NCBI GenBank assembly: GCA_002373165.1
Contig: DFJS01000017.1
Span: 1-14,169, forward strand
DNA from: Ruminococcus sp. UBA3665
GTDB taxonomy: Bacteria > Bacillota > Clostridia > Oscillospirales > Ruminococcaceae
Length of the DNA: 14,169 nt
Reading direction: 5' to 3'
Shown: positions 1-6,774 of the stretch, piece by piece
How the letters are laid out: every line of letters starts with the position of its first letter
Numbering within the stretch: position 1 is the stretch's first letter
Notes under the pieces: generated by a model
Databases searched by the model: none
Told to the model about the DNA's origin: nothing
Seen by the model: the letters and a program-made list of their open reading frames with translations, nothing else
Program-made: the position numbers and the translations under genes

Positions 1-458
1 TTGAGGATGTTCATCATCGGAACAGGCAGTTTTGTGCCCTGTACGCCGCCCAGGAATCTGTAAAGCGGAATGCCCAGGGATGTGGCAGCAGCTCTTGCAG
101 CAGCGATAGAAACAGCCAGGATGGCGTTTGCGCCCAGGTTGGACTTGTCCTTTGTGCCGTCAGCCTTGATCATAGCAGCATCGACAGCATAAGTATCAGA
201 AGCATCGAGGCCGAGAATGGCTTCTTTGATTGCAGTGTTGATATTTTCAACAGCCTTCTGCACGCCTTTGCCGAGATATCTGCTCTTGTCGCCGTCGCGG
301 AGTTCCAGGGCTTCAAATTCGCCTGTGGATGCGCCGGAAGGAGCTGTGCCTCTTGCAACAGTGCCGTCTTCCAGAGTAATTTCTGCTTCTACAGTCGGGT
401 TGCCTCTGGAGTCGAGGATTTCACGGCCATAGACGTTTACGATTTTCATAAAGCTCAT
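1..458 (-). CDS. eno: Enolase, N-terminal part (cut by left window edge)
   Basis: Enolase converts 2-phosphoglycerate to phosphoenolpyruvate in glycolysis, in the cytosol. The 152 visible codons cover about a third of the usual ~430 residues. Family signatures seen are REILDSRGNPTVE (residues 12-24), the mobile active-site loop SGAST (41-45, with the metal-coordinating serine), GANAILAVSIAAARA, and the stretch ending PVPMMNIL at the edge. The start at 458 (MSFMKIVNVYG) has an AAAGGA box at 470-475, 11 nt upstream; an in-frame ATG at 449 would sit 20 nt away, so 458 is preferred. The gene reads off the left edge, divergent from the next gene, with its own strong promoter and a leader stem-loop. 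Nothing looks damaged. Confidence 0.97.
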   Translation of the reverse strand, partial: MSFMKIVNVYGREILDSRGNPTVEAEITLEDGTVARGTAPSGASTGEFEALELRDGDKSRYLGKGVQKAVENINTAIKEAILGLDASDTYAVDAAMIKADGTKDKSNLGANAILAVSIAAARAAATSLGIPLYRFLGGVQGTKLPVPMMNIL

Positions 459-494
459 GGGTATTCATATCCTTTCATTGCATGAAAATTTCTT

Positions 495-510
495 GCCGGA
501 GCATTCCGGC
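495..510 (-). other. 5'-terminal stem-loop of the enolase leader
   Basis: The sequence is a perfect 6-bp stem, GCCGGA / TCCGGC, with a 4-nt loop. It begins at or one base after the start site expected from the promoter at 518-546 (about 510-511). A hairpin at the very 5' end of an mRNA often protects it from 5'-dependent decay, which would suit a highly expressed glycolytic gene; that role is inferred. Confidence 0.6.
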
Positions 511-517
511 TGTTATT

Positions 518-546
518 ATTATATCACAAAGAAAAAAATTTGTCAA
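518..546 (-). promoter_or_regulatory. Enolase promoter
   Basis: Read on the minus strand this is TTGACA (541-546), 17 bp, TATAAT (518-523), with TGA just before the -10. Both hexamers match the sigma-A consensus fully. The leader to the ATG at 458 is about 52 nt. Confidence 0.9.
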
Positions 547-604
547 GATATTTATGGAAATTTTACAAATCCAGTGCAAAATCTTCATAACTGCGTGCGC
601 CGGC

Positions 605-633
605 TTGACTTTTCGGCCGGATTGTGTTATAAT
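605..633 (+). promoter_or_regulatory. Promoter of the 673-1185 gene
   Basis: TTGACT (605-610), 17 bp, TATAAT (628-633), with TGT before the -10 and CCGG inside the spacer. It diverges from the enolase promoter with about 60 bp between the two -35 boxes. Confidence 0.88.
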
Positions 634-672
634 AATCCGGTAACATGTTTTGTCAAGAAAGGATTTTTTGTT

Positions 673-1185
673 ATGCCAGAATATGAATTGACTCCGGATT
701 TCGGCCTGAATCAGGATGATCTGGATCTGCCTGTGATTCAGACACTGACGTTCGGGAACGGAAAAAAATATTATGTCCGCAAAAACGGTCTGCCTTACCT
801 GACCGCCGAGACTGACAGCATTTCGGATTTTTTTGATAAAGCCTGCCTGTTCGGGAAATATCTTTGCATCGGCACGGGGCATACTGTTATTTTTGTCAAT
901 CTGGAGACGTTTGCTTCTGTCACGATGGAAGTCAGCCTGTATTTCGGCTATTTTTTCCAGCACGGGGATATGCTGTATATCGCATCCGGAAAAGGCATTG
1001 CTGCTGTGGATTCTGCCCTGCATACGGTCTGGAAGAATGACCGGCTTGCCGATGACGGCGTAATTATTCATGAAGTTCTGGAAAACCGTGAAGCCCTGCG
1101 CATCAGCGCACAGGAGTCGCTCCCTTACGGCGAATACTGGAAAGAAAAGCTGGTCAGCCTGAAAACAGGCGACCAGATAGTATAA
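673..1185 (+). CDS. Hypothetical cytosolic protein, 170 aa
   Basis: I do not recognise this protein. It starts MPEYELTPDF, has no signal peptide or membrane segment, and is rich in short beta-like stretches (KKYYVRKNGLPYL, HTVIFVNLETFASVTMEVS, DMLYIASGKGIAAVD). That alternation suggests a small all-beta fold, perhaps a fragment of propeller-like repeats, but no catalytic motif is visible. The ATG at 673 is chosen because AAAGGA (658-663) lies 9 nt upstream and the promoter at 605-633 sits just before it. The frame is open back to 457, but that extension would begin upstream of the promoter. It has no clear terminator; the next gene's promoter starts 18 bp after the stop. Confidence 0.85.
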   Translation: MPEYELTPDFGLNQDDLDLPVIQTLTFGNGKKYYVRKNGLPYLTAETDSISDFFDKACLFGKYLCIGTGHTVIFVNLETFASVTMEVSLYFGYFFQHGDMLYIASGKGIAAVDSALHTVWKNDRLADDGVIIHEVLENREALRISAQESLPYGEYWKEKLVSLKTGDQIV

Positions 1186-1203
1186 AAAATCCCAAAAATT
1201 CTC

Positions 1204-1232
1204 TTGACAAGTTCCGGAAATTGTGCTATTAT
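1204..1232 (+). promoter_or_regulatory. Promoter of the HD-domain gene
   Basis: TTGACA (1204-1209), 17 bp, TATTAT (1227-1232), with TGC before the -10. A second TATAAT at 1230-1235 would need a 20-bp spacer, so TATTAT is preferred. The spacer contains CCGG. The start site should be near 1239, leaving a short leader. Confidence 0.82.
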
Positions 1233-1250
1233 AATACCAGAAAGGATGCG

Positions 1251-1787
1251 ATGAAAACCATGGAACAGCTGAAAGCCACAGGTTCGCGGAAACATCTGGA
1301 AGATTCAGAATTTTATCTGATTATTGCCGATTTGCTGGAATCCGAAGAGGTACAGCATCTGAAACAATTCCGGCATCATATTATGACAACAAGATTTCAG
1401 CACTGCCTGAATGTAGCCTATTACCAGTACCGGCTCTGCCGTCTGCTGGGGCTGGATGCCGTCTCGGCGGCAAGGGCAGGGCTTCTGCATGATTTTTATT
1501 TCTATGACACGTATGAGTATACCCACAGCCGTCCGGAAGTGCGCCACAGCAAGCATCACCCGGAACTTGCACTGGAAAACGCACGCAAGCACTTCGCGCT
1601 CAACGAGAAAGAATGCGATATGATACGCAAGCACATGTTCCCCATGACGGCAGAACTCCCCGGCTGCGCCGAAACATGGCTGATTACGCTGGTGGACAAG
1701 TACTGCGCTGTGCTGGAATTTGTTCTTCCTCAGCCGAAACGCCTGAAAGATGCCGTCCGGAATCGCCGGCGGGCACGGGTGAATTAA
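1251..1787 (+). CDS. HD-domain metal-dependent phosphohydrolase-like protein
   Basis: This 178-aa cytosolic protein has an HD-superfamily pattern: H51 (RFQHCLNVA), the HD pair H80-D81 in GLLHDFYFYD, H103, H128 in IRKHMFP and D149 in LVDKY. That series of ligands is typical of one- or two-metal phosphohydrolases acting on nucleotides or signalling nucleotides; the substrate cannot be told. The C-terminus is strongly basic (KRLKDAVRNRRRARVN). Two in-frame starts compete: ATG 1251 (4 nt after AAAGGA at 1241-1246) and ATG 1260 (13 nt after it). I chose 1251 with little confidence. It is transcribed from its own promoter and followed by a hairpin terminator, so it is probably a single-gene unit with some read-through from the gene before. 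Confidence 0.88.
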   Translation: MKTMEQLKATGSRKHLEDSEFYLIIADLLESEEVQHLKQFRHHIMTTRFQHCLNVAYYQYRLCRLLGLDAVSAARAGLLHDFYFYDTYEYTHSRPEVRHSKHHPELALENARKHFALNEKECDMIRKHMFPMTAELPGCAETWLITLVDKYCAVLEFVLPQPKRLKDAVRNRRRARVN

Positions 1788-1821
1788 AACTGTTTTCAAA
1801 AAAAATTTTTTCAATTTTTTC

Positions 1822-1850
1822 AAAAAGTGTACGGAACTGTACACTTTTTT
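1822..1850 (+). terminator. Rho-independent terminator after the HD gene
   Basis: An 11-bp perfect stem (AAAAAGTGTAC at 1822-1832 pairing with 1839-1849) encloses a 6-nt loop and ends in a T run. The stem has A and T runs at its base, so it could also work leftwards. It separates the HD gene from the two-component operon. Confidence 0.85.
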
Positions 1851-1882
1851 CTTTTTCCGGCTGCTGCTGAACAGTTCGTTCA

Positions 1883-1904
1883 TCTTAATCATTTCTTAAT
1901 GATT
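1883..1904 (+). promoter_or_regulatory. Tandem 11-bp direct repeat, candidate response-regulator box
   Basis: Two contiguous copies, TCTTAATCATT (1883-1893) and TCTTAATGATT (1894-1904), differ at one base. They end 7 bp before the -35 of the response regulator gene. OmpR/PhoB-family regulators bind as head-to-tail dimers to direct repeats about 11 bp apart, often next to the -35, so this is a good candidate site for autoregulation. Binding itself is inferred. Confidence 0.6.
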
Positions 1905-1911
1905 TCCGCGC

Positions 1912-1940
1912 TTGATTTTTAATGCCGTTTCTGCTATCAT
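1912..1940 (+). promoter_or_regulatory. Promoter of the two-component operon
   Basis: TTGATT (1912-1917), 17 bp, TATCAT (1935-1940), with TGC before the -10. Both boxes are weaker than those of enolase, which fits a promoter helped by an activator bound at 1883-1904. Confidence 0.75.
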
Positions 1941-1956
1941 AATAATCAGAAACTTC

Positions 1957-1963
1957 AAAGGAG
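1957..1963 (+). promoter_or_regulatory. RBS that sets the TTG start of the response regulator
   Basis: AAAGGAG lies 9 nt before TTG 1973. An ATG at 1966 is out of frame, so the strong RBS supports the unusual TTG start. The same 9-nt spacing is used by the genes at 673 and 5144. Confidence 0.75.
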
Positions 1964-1972
1964 TGATGCACT

Positions 1973-2674
1973 TTGCATTCTGTACTAATCTGCGACGACG
2001 AAAAAGATATCGTCAGTGCTCTGAAAATTTATCTTTCCCAGGAAGACTATATCCTGCACACTGCCTATAACGGCCGTGAAGCCCTCGAAATCCTGAAACA
2101 GGAAAAAATTGACCTTCTGCTTCTGGATATCATGATGCCCGAACTCGACGGCATCCGCACTATGGCCGAACTCAGAAAAAATTATAACCTGCCCGTCATT
2201 CTGCTGACTGCCAAAAGCGAAGATACTGATAAAATTCTGGGCCTGAACCTCGGCGCAGATGATTATATCACAAAGCCTTTCAATCCTATGGAAGTGCTCG
2301 CCAGAGTGCGCTCCCAGCTGAGAAGATATACCCAGCTCGGCGCAGCTGTTCCCGTCAGCGAACAGCAGTTCCGGTGCGGCGGACTGTTTCTCGATGACAA
2401 CGAAAAAATCGTCACGGCTGACGGCATCGAAGTCAGCCTTACGCCGACAGAATATGCTATTTTATTCTTATTCATGAAAAACCCCAACAAAGTCTTTTCG
2501 CCGAAGGAAATTTATGTACAAATCCGCGGCGAGCTTCCTTACGGCGCAGAAGGCACGATTGCTGTGCATATCCGGCATCTGCGCGAAAAAATAGAAATCA
2601 ATCCGGCTGATCCCCGTTATCTGAAAGCCGTCTGGGGACAAGGCTACAAGCTGGACGATTCAGAAAGGACGTGA
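1973..2674 (+). CDS. OmpR/PhoB-family response regulator
   Basis: This 233-aa DNA-binding regulator is phosphorylated by the kinase encoded next to it. Residues 1-115 are a receiver domain: acidic pair D8-D9, phosphoacceptor D52 in LLLLDIMMP, switch T79 in LLTAKS, and K101 in ITKPF. Residues about 135-230 are a winged helix-turn-helix ending VWGQGYKLD, the classic OmpR-type wing. It begins with TTG (read as Met), set by AAAGGAG 9 nt upstream. The kinase ATG follows the stop after 6 nt, so the pair is one operon. The tandem 11-bp repeat before the promoter suggests it controls its own expression. The overall look is of the VanR/PhoP-like group common in Clostridia; its other targets are unknown. 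Confidence 0.97.
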   Translation: MHSVLICDDEKDIVSALKIYLSQEDYILHTAYNGREALEILKQEKIDLLLLDIMMPELDGIRTMAELRKNYNLPVILLTAKSEDTDKILGLNLGADDYITKPFNPMEVLARVRSQLRRYTQLGAAVPVSEQQFRCGGLFLDDNEKIVTADGIEVSLTPTEYAILFLFMKNPNKVFSPKEIYVQIRGELPYGAEGTIAVHIRHLREKIEINPADPRYLKAVWGQGYKLDDSERT

Positions 2675-2680
2675 ATCTGC

Positions 2681-5077
2681 ATGAAATATTCTACTAGAAG
2701 AAAAATTCTTGCACTGATAGGCTATGTTGTTACGATGCTGACCGCCGCGGCCGGCACTGCCGGAACAATCATTCTAGCTCAGAAAGGATGTTATACCACA
2801 TCAGAAGAAAACTTCCGCCGGGAACAAACGGAATCCATGCTCTCGCGTGATATCACGATATTGCAGGAACGCTTTGAAGAGCTCCAGTCAGACGGATTTT
2901 TCGATGAAGCTATCCCTCAGCAGAGAAAACAGGCTCTGTACAGCGATTTTTTAAGAGATTATTCCCCCGAACGGACAAACTTCTTTTTTGAAATCTATGA
3001 TGCCGAAGATCAGCTTTTGCTGAGTTCTTATCAGGATGATGCTTCCGCCTTCCGAACAGAACAATATTATGATCAGGTTGAAAATACCTCTGAACAGATC
3101 ATGAACGAAGCTGAATTCCGGCAGTTTGAACAGCACCATGCTGATGAACAGCCCTATGATGATTATTCTGCACAGCAGATTATCGTTCCGCGCGGCGACC
3201 CTGCTCCTACACTGGATGCGACGGAACCCGCCACGGAATCGTCCAGCGAATCCCCTGGGCAAATTCTGATTCAGTCTTCTGATTTTTCTCTTGATGAACA
3301 AATCGAAATTGCACTTGCGCTGAATCTGGGCTGGTCAGAGCACGGAACAGAAGAAATTATTCTGGAACAGGACGGCCGTTCTCTGCCGTTTACGGATTAT
3401 ATCCGGCAGGCCGCCAATGCTTCTGGTCTGGAAATCAGCTTTGGCAACGGCCGGCACTATGTCATAAACCGGCATCAGAATCCGCCGGACAGTATGCTCC
3501 TGAGTGAATATGCCGAACAGTATCCCGAAGATTTCGCACTTCCGGCCGAATATTATGATATTTATTATGATGTCAAAACTTATTCTTATCAGCAGGTTCT
3601 GCGCTATTATATCACGGGGCATGTGCGCAGCCATCTGCAAGCCGAAGATGCCTATCTGACGGCACAGAACTATTCCGGAACAGCGTATCAGTATCGCTGG
3701 GCTGTGCCGGGTGTGGGGCTGATTTCTCTGGTTCTCTGGCTGATTTGTCTGATTTATCTCATTCGTTCGGCGGGATATCATCCCGGAGAAGAAGCCGTCC
3801 GGGAAGGCTTCTCTGAAAAAATTCCGTATGATCTGTTTACCTGCATTCTGTTCGGCGCGGCGATTCTGCTGGTAATTCCGGCCGATGAACTTGTCAATTA
3901 TTCCGGGACAGCCGTCACAATCGGCACAGTCACGGCAGTGGGCATTCTCTGGGGACTGACTGCGCTCTGGTGGCTGATGAGCACGGCAATCCGCATCCGG
4001 GCGAAGAATTTATTCCGCAATACGCTGATTTATAAAATTTTCAGATTTCTGCACGGAAAGCTCTCCTATCTGGCGAATGCTCTGCCGCTGGTCTGGAAGG
4101 GCATACTTCTGACATCAGGCTGGCTTGTACTGGATTTTCTGGCCGTTATGATGATTGGCAATCAGAATTATTTCGGCGTGTTCCTGAAAATTCTGCTCTG
4201 GATTGCAATGCTGTGCTTTGCTGTGATTCTTCTGTACCAGATGTATCTTCTCCGGACGGGCGGTCAGCAGCTGGCAGAGGGCAATCTGTCTGAAAAAATC
4301 CCGGAAGAAAAATTATTCGGCGATTTCCGCACACATGCCCGGCATCTGAACAGCATCGGCGAAGGCATGAACAAGGCCGTTTCTGAACGCCTGAAAAGCG
4401 AAAATCTCCGCACGGAATTAATCGCCAATGTTTCGCATGATATCAAAACGCCCCTGACTTCTATTATTAATTATACGGATTTATTATCCAAACTGGAACT
4501 CTCCGACCCCACGGCGCGCGAATATCTGGAAGTCCTCGGCCGGCAGTCGGCGCGTCTCAGAAAATTAACAGAAGATGTCATTGAAGCATCCAAGGCTTCA
4601 ACAGGAAATATCAAGCTCCAGAAAGAAGATATCAACCTGACTGTCTTTCTCCAGCAGCTGGAAGGCGAATATTCTGAAAAATTTGAATCCAGAACCTTGC
4701 AGTATCTCAGCGAACTCCCGGACGAACCTGTTATCATTTCCGCTGACGGCCGTCTGCTGTGGCGCGCTTTTGATAATCTCTACGGCAACTGCCTGAAATA
4801 TGCGCTTTCCGGCACAAGAGTCTATTTAAATCTGCTCCGGGAAGAAGGAACTGTTTCTGTCACGCTCCGGAATATTTCCGCCGATATGCTGAATCTTTCT
4901 GCTGATGCCCTTATGGAACGCTTTGTCCGCGGCGACCGCTCCCGGAATACCGAGGGCAGCGGTCTGGGACTCTCCATTGCACAAAGTCTGATTCAGCTCC
5001 AGGGCGGCACCATGACCCTGACCATCGACGGCGATCTGTTTAAAGTAACCGTCCGCTTTCCCGAAAAAATCTCTTGA
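2681..5077 (+). CDS. Large membrane sensor histidine kinase
   Basis: This 798-aa partner of the upstream regulator is a membrane sensor kinase. One TM helix (about 7-33) is followed by an extracellular region of about 300 residues with a low-complexity patch (TLDATEPATESSSESPG). Five further TM helices lie near 340-363, 384-404, 412-439, 473-492 and 498-524. A HAMP-like linker (about 525-575) leads to the H box LIANVSHDIKTPLTS with H586, an N box around DNLYGNCLKYAL (N703) and the ATP-lid motif GSGLGLS at 759-765. All catalytic motifs are intact. The sensor part is much larger than in ordinary two-TM kinases and matches no sensor domain I can name. AAAGGA lies 11 nt before the ATG. The TGA stop lies inside the -35 box of the next promoter. 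Confidence 0.96.
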   Translation: MKYSTRRKILALIGYVVTMLTAAAGTAGTIILAQKGCYTTSEENFRREQTESMLSRDITILQERFEELQSDGFFDEAIPQQRKQALYSDFLRDYSPERTNFFFEIYDAEDQLLLSSYQDDASAFRTEQYYDQVENTSEQIMNEAEFRQFEQHHADEQPYDDYSAQQIIVPRGDPAPTLDATEPATESSSESPGQILIQSSDFSLDEQIEIALALNLGWSEHGTEEIILEQDGRSLPFTDYIRQAANASGLEISFGNGRHYVINRHQNPPDSMLLSEYAEQYPEDFALPAEYYDIYYDVKTYSYQQVLRYYITGHVRSHLQAEDAYLTAQNYSGTAYQYRWAVPGVGLISLVLWLICLIYLIRSAGYHPGEEAVREGFSEKIPYDLFTCILFGAAILLVIPADELVNYSGTAVTIGTVTAVGILWGLTALWWLMSTAIRIRAKNLFRNTLIYKIFRFLHGKLSYLANALPLVWKGILLTSGWLVLDFLAVMMIGNQNYFGVFLKILLWIAMLCFAVILLYQMYLLRTGGQQLAEGNLSEKIPEEKLFGDFRTHARHLNSIGEGMNKAVSERLKSENLRTELIANVSHDIKTPLTSIINYTDLLSKLELSDPTAREYLEVLGRQSARLRKLTEDVIEASKASTGNIKLQKEDINLTVFLQQLEGEYSEKFESRTLQYLSELPDEPVIISADGRLLWRAFDNLYGNCLKYALSGTRVYLNLLREEGTVSVTLRNISADMLNLSADALMERFVRGDRSRNTEGSGLGLSIAQSLIQLQGGTMTLTIDGDLFKVTVRFPEKIS

Positions 5078-5102
5078 CTTTTCCGGCGTTTTGTGCTATC
5101 AT
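5074..5102 (+). promoter_or_regulatory. Promoter of the Thr/Pro-rich protein operon, overlapping the kinase stop
   Basis: TTGACT (5074-5079), 17 bp, TATCAT (5097-5102), with TGC before the -10 and CCGG in the spacer. The TGA at 5075-5077 is also the kinase stop codon. No terminator precedes it, so the downstream genes can be transcribed both with the kinase and alone. Confidence 0.85.
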
Positions 5103-5143
5103 AGAGAGTGAAAAAAGAGATTATCCCAAAGGAGACACAAATC

Positions 5144-5980
5144 ATGGCACAAGAACATCATAATAAAGACATGAATATCGATATTGATATTCCGGAAGAT
5201 GATACTTCTGAGGATCAGGAATCGGCTGTTTCCCGGATTGCGCCCATCTTCCTGATTGCTGTGCTGATTCTGGCAATCATTGCCGTGCTGGGCTTCGGCT
5301 TTGCGAATCTGGCACGCCGCAGTCCGAATCTGTCAGAAAATCAATATATTCAGAATCAGATGCAGACCACTTCCACAACCACAGTCACCGAAACTACAAC
5401 CGAAACTACCGTGCTCCAGACAACCGCACCGCATACGACCTCGGCGGCAACGACAACGACCTCTTCGCTTTATGAAGAAACGGATGATGATAATAATTAT
5501 TATTACGAAACTACCCGATATTCCAAGAAAACAACTGTTTCCCGGAAAACAACTGCCGTACAGACTGTGACAACTGTCAAAGAAAAATCAACAGAAGCTT
5601 CCGGAATTGATACAGGTTCTGAAAAGCAGTCTTCTACTTATCCCGAAACGCGCCGCTATACCGACCGGCCTGCTACTACGACAGAACGCCGCACCACAAC
5701 ACGCTATAATCCCGAAACAACCACCGAAACCCGCAAGCCCGACCCGGAACCCGTCATCACGGAAGAACCCGAAACTGCTCCGCCGCTGTTCGTCTATACC
5801 GAGCCGGAAGTCATCGTCACCAATCCCCCTGAAACCAAAGCTCCCGAAACACTTCCGCCCGAAACTGCTCCGCCGATTACCAATCCCCCCGAACCCGAAC
5901 CCGTTCCTGAACCGGAACCTGACCCCGTTCCCGAAACCGCTCCGCCGCTGCCCGTCTATGACGAACCTGATGAGGAATAA
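5144..5980 (+). CDS. Membrane-anchored Thr/Pro/Glu-rich surface protein
   Basis: This 278-aa protein has a short acidic cytosolic tail (1-31), one TM helix (about 32-54, IAPIFLIAVLILAIIAVLGF) and then an extracytoplasmic region with no recognisable fold. That region is first Thr-rich (TTSTTTVTETTTETT), then Tyr/Arg/Thr, and finally Pro/Glu with degenerate repeats around PETAPP (PETAPPLFVYTEPE, PETAPPITNPPE, PETAPPLPVYDEP). It looks like an extended wall-spanning stalk or spacer; Thr-rich stretches are often glycosylated in such proteins, which is inference here. ATG 5144 is set by AAAGGAG (5128-5134) 9 nt upstream. A GTG at 5108 in the same frame lies at about the expected transcription start and has no RBS. 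The next gene begins 3 nt after the stop. Confidence 0.9.
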   Translation: MAQEHHNKDMNIDIDIPEDDTSEDQESAVSRIAPIFLIAVLILAIIAVLGFGFANLARRSPNLSENQYIQNQMQTTSTTTVTETTTETTVLQTTAPHTTSAATTTTSSLYEETDDDNNYYYETTRYSKKTTVSRKTTAVQTVTTVKEKSTEASGIDTGSEKQSSTYPETRRYTDRPATTTERRTTTRYNPETTTETRKPDPEPVITEEPETAPPLFVYTEPEVIVTNPPETKAPETLPPETAPPITNPPEPEPVPEPEPDPVPETAPPLPVYDEPDEE

Positions 5981-5983
5981 ATC

Positions 5984-6424
5984 ATGATTTATACAGATCT
6001 TACCAAAAAAGCAATGCAAATCTGCTTTGAAGCACACAAATATCAGCTGGACAAATCCGGAGTGCCTTATGTATTCCATCCGTATCACATAGCCGAACAG
6101 ATGACTACGGAAGAAACTGTTGCAGTGGCTTTGCTTCATGATATTGTTGAAGATACCCCTATGTCAATTCCGGATCTGGTGCTTCTGGGCTTTCCGGAAT
6201 CGGTTACGGATGCCGTTGCTCTGCTGACACATAATCCTGACCAGGATTATATGGATTATCTCCTGAATATCCGGAAAAATCCCATTGCAAGAGCCGTCAA
6301 GCTGGCCGATCTGCGCCACAACAGCGACCTTTCCAGATTAGATTGCATCGACGACAAAGCAGTCAGGCGATATGAAAAATATCAGAAAGCCATCAAACTG
6401 CTGGAAAAAAATAAAAAAACATAA
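5984..6424 (+). CDS. Small SpoT/MESH1-like HD hydrolase
   Basis: This 146-aa single-domain protein resembles the hydrolase half of RelA/SpoT enzymes. Motifs are H32 in YVFHPYHIA, H52-D53 and E56-D57 in ALLHDIVEDT, and D109 / N113 in VKLADLRHNSD. No synthetase or regulatory domains are present. In known relatives this fold removes pyrophosphate from (p)ppGpp or acts on related nucleotides; that activity is inferred. GAGGAA (5972-5977) overlapping the end of the previous gene gives a 6-nt spacing to ATG 5984, so the two genes are closely coupled. A hairpin terminator begins 5 nt after its stop. It is the second HD-fold protein in the window, unrelated in sequence to the one at 1251-1787. Confidence 0.9.
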   Translation: MIYTDLTKKAMQICFEAHKYQLDKSGVPYVFHPYHIAEQMTTEETVAVALLHDIVEDTPMSIPDLVLLGFPESVTDAVALLTHNPDQDYMDYLLNIRKNPIARAVKLADLRHNSDLSRLDCIDDKAVRRYEKYQKAIKLLEKNKKT

Positions 6425-6428
6425 ACAG

Positions 6429-6457
6429 AACAGCACCTCCTGCGAGGTGCTGTTTTT
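6429..6457 (+). terminator. Bidirectional terminator between converging operons
   Basis: An 11-bp stem (6429-6439 with 6444-6454) around a CTGC loop, followed by a T run, ends the rightward operon. On the minus strand the region beyond the stem is also U-rich, so it can end the leftward operon whose last stop is at 6466. Confidence 0.9.
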
Positions 6458-6465
6458 ATCAGGAT

Positions 6466-6774
6466 TCACGAAATCGCCCCCGCCCGGTACAAGAGAAACC
6501 AAATAAGCCCGGAAATCAGATTCAAAGATACAATAACCAGAACTTCTTTTCTGAAATGCACTGTTTTCGTTTCTTTATCAGTTTTGAATTCATAAATCAG
6601 GGCGCAGATTCCGGCAATCAGTACCGGAACAAGATACAAAACAATGCTGACTTTATATCCTAAAGAATTTTTTATATTCAGAACATGTTCCGCCGCATAG
6701 GAAATCACGCCGATGACTGTTAAAACCGTAAAACAGGCAGTTTCCATCCATGCAAAAATTCTGCCGTTAATCAT
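6466..6774 (-). CDS. Small three-TM membrane protein
   Basis: This 102-aa hydrophobic protein has three predicted helices (about 8-26, 42-62 and 78-98) separated by short charged loops, including EFKTDKETKTVHFRKE. I recognise no family. Its ATG overlaps the stop of the dockerin protein gene by 4 nt (ATGA), so translation is probably coupled. That places it with a secreted carbohydrate-related protein, but its role is unknown. Confidence 0.8.
   Translation of the reverse strand: MINGRIFAWMETACFTVLTVIGVISYAAEHVLNIKNSLGYKVSIVLYLVPVLIAGICALIYEFKTDKETKTVHFRKEVLVIVSLNLISGLIWFLLYRAGAIS

Noticed and set aside
457..672. N-terminal extension of the 673-1185 protein
   Set aside because: It would begin upstream of the promoter at 605-633, has no RBS, and overlaps the enolase leader; ATG 673 has a good RBS.
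475..1071. 198-aa antisense frame
   Set aside because: Runs opposite to the 673 gene, has no RBS, and its sequence shows no plausible domain.
1305..1892. 195-aa antisense frame over the HD gene
   Set aside because: Starts in the terminator region and mirrors a gene with clear catalytic motifs.
5588..6139. Gly/Phe-rich antisense frame
   Set aside because: Its composition is the mirror of the Pro/Glu/Thr repeats of the 5144 gene; no RBS.
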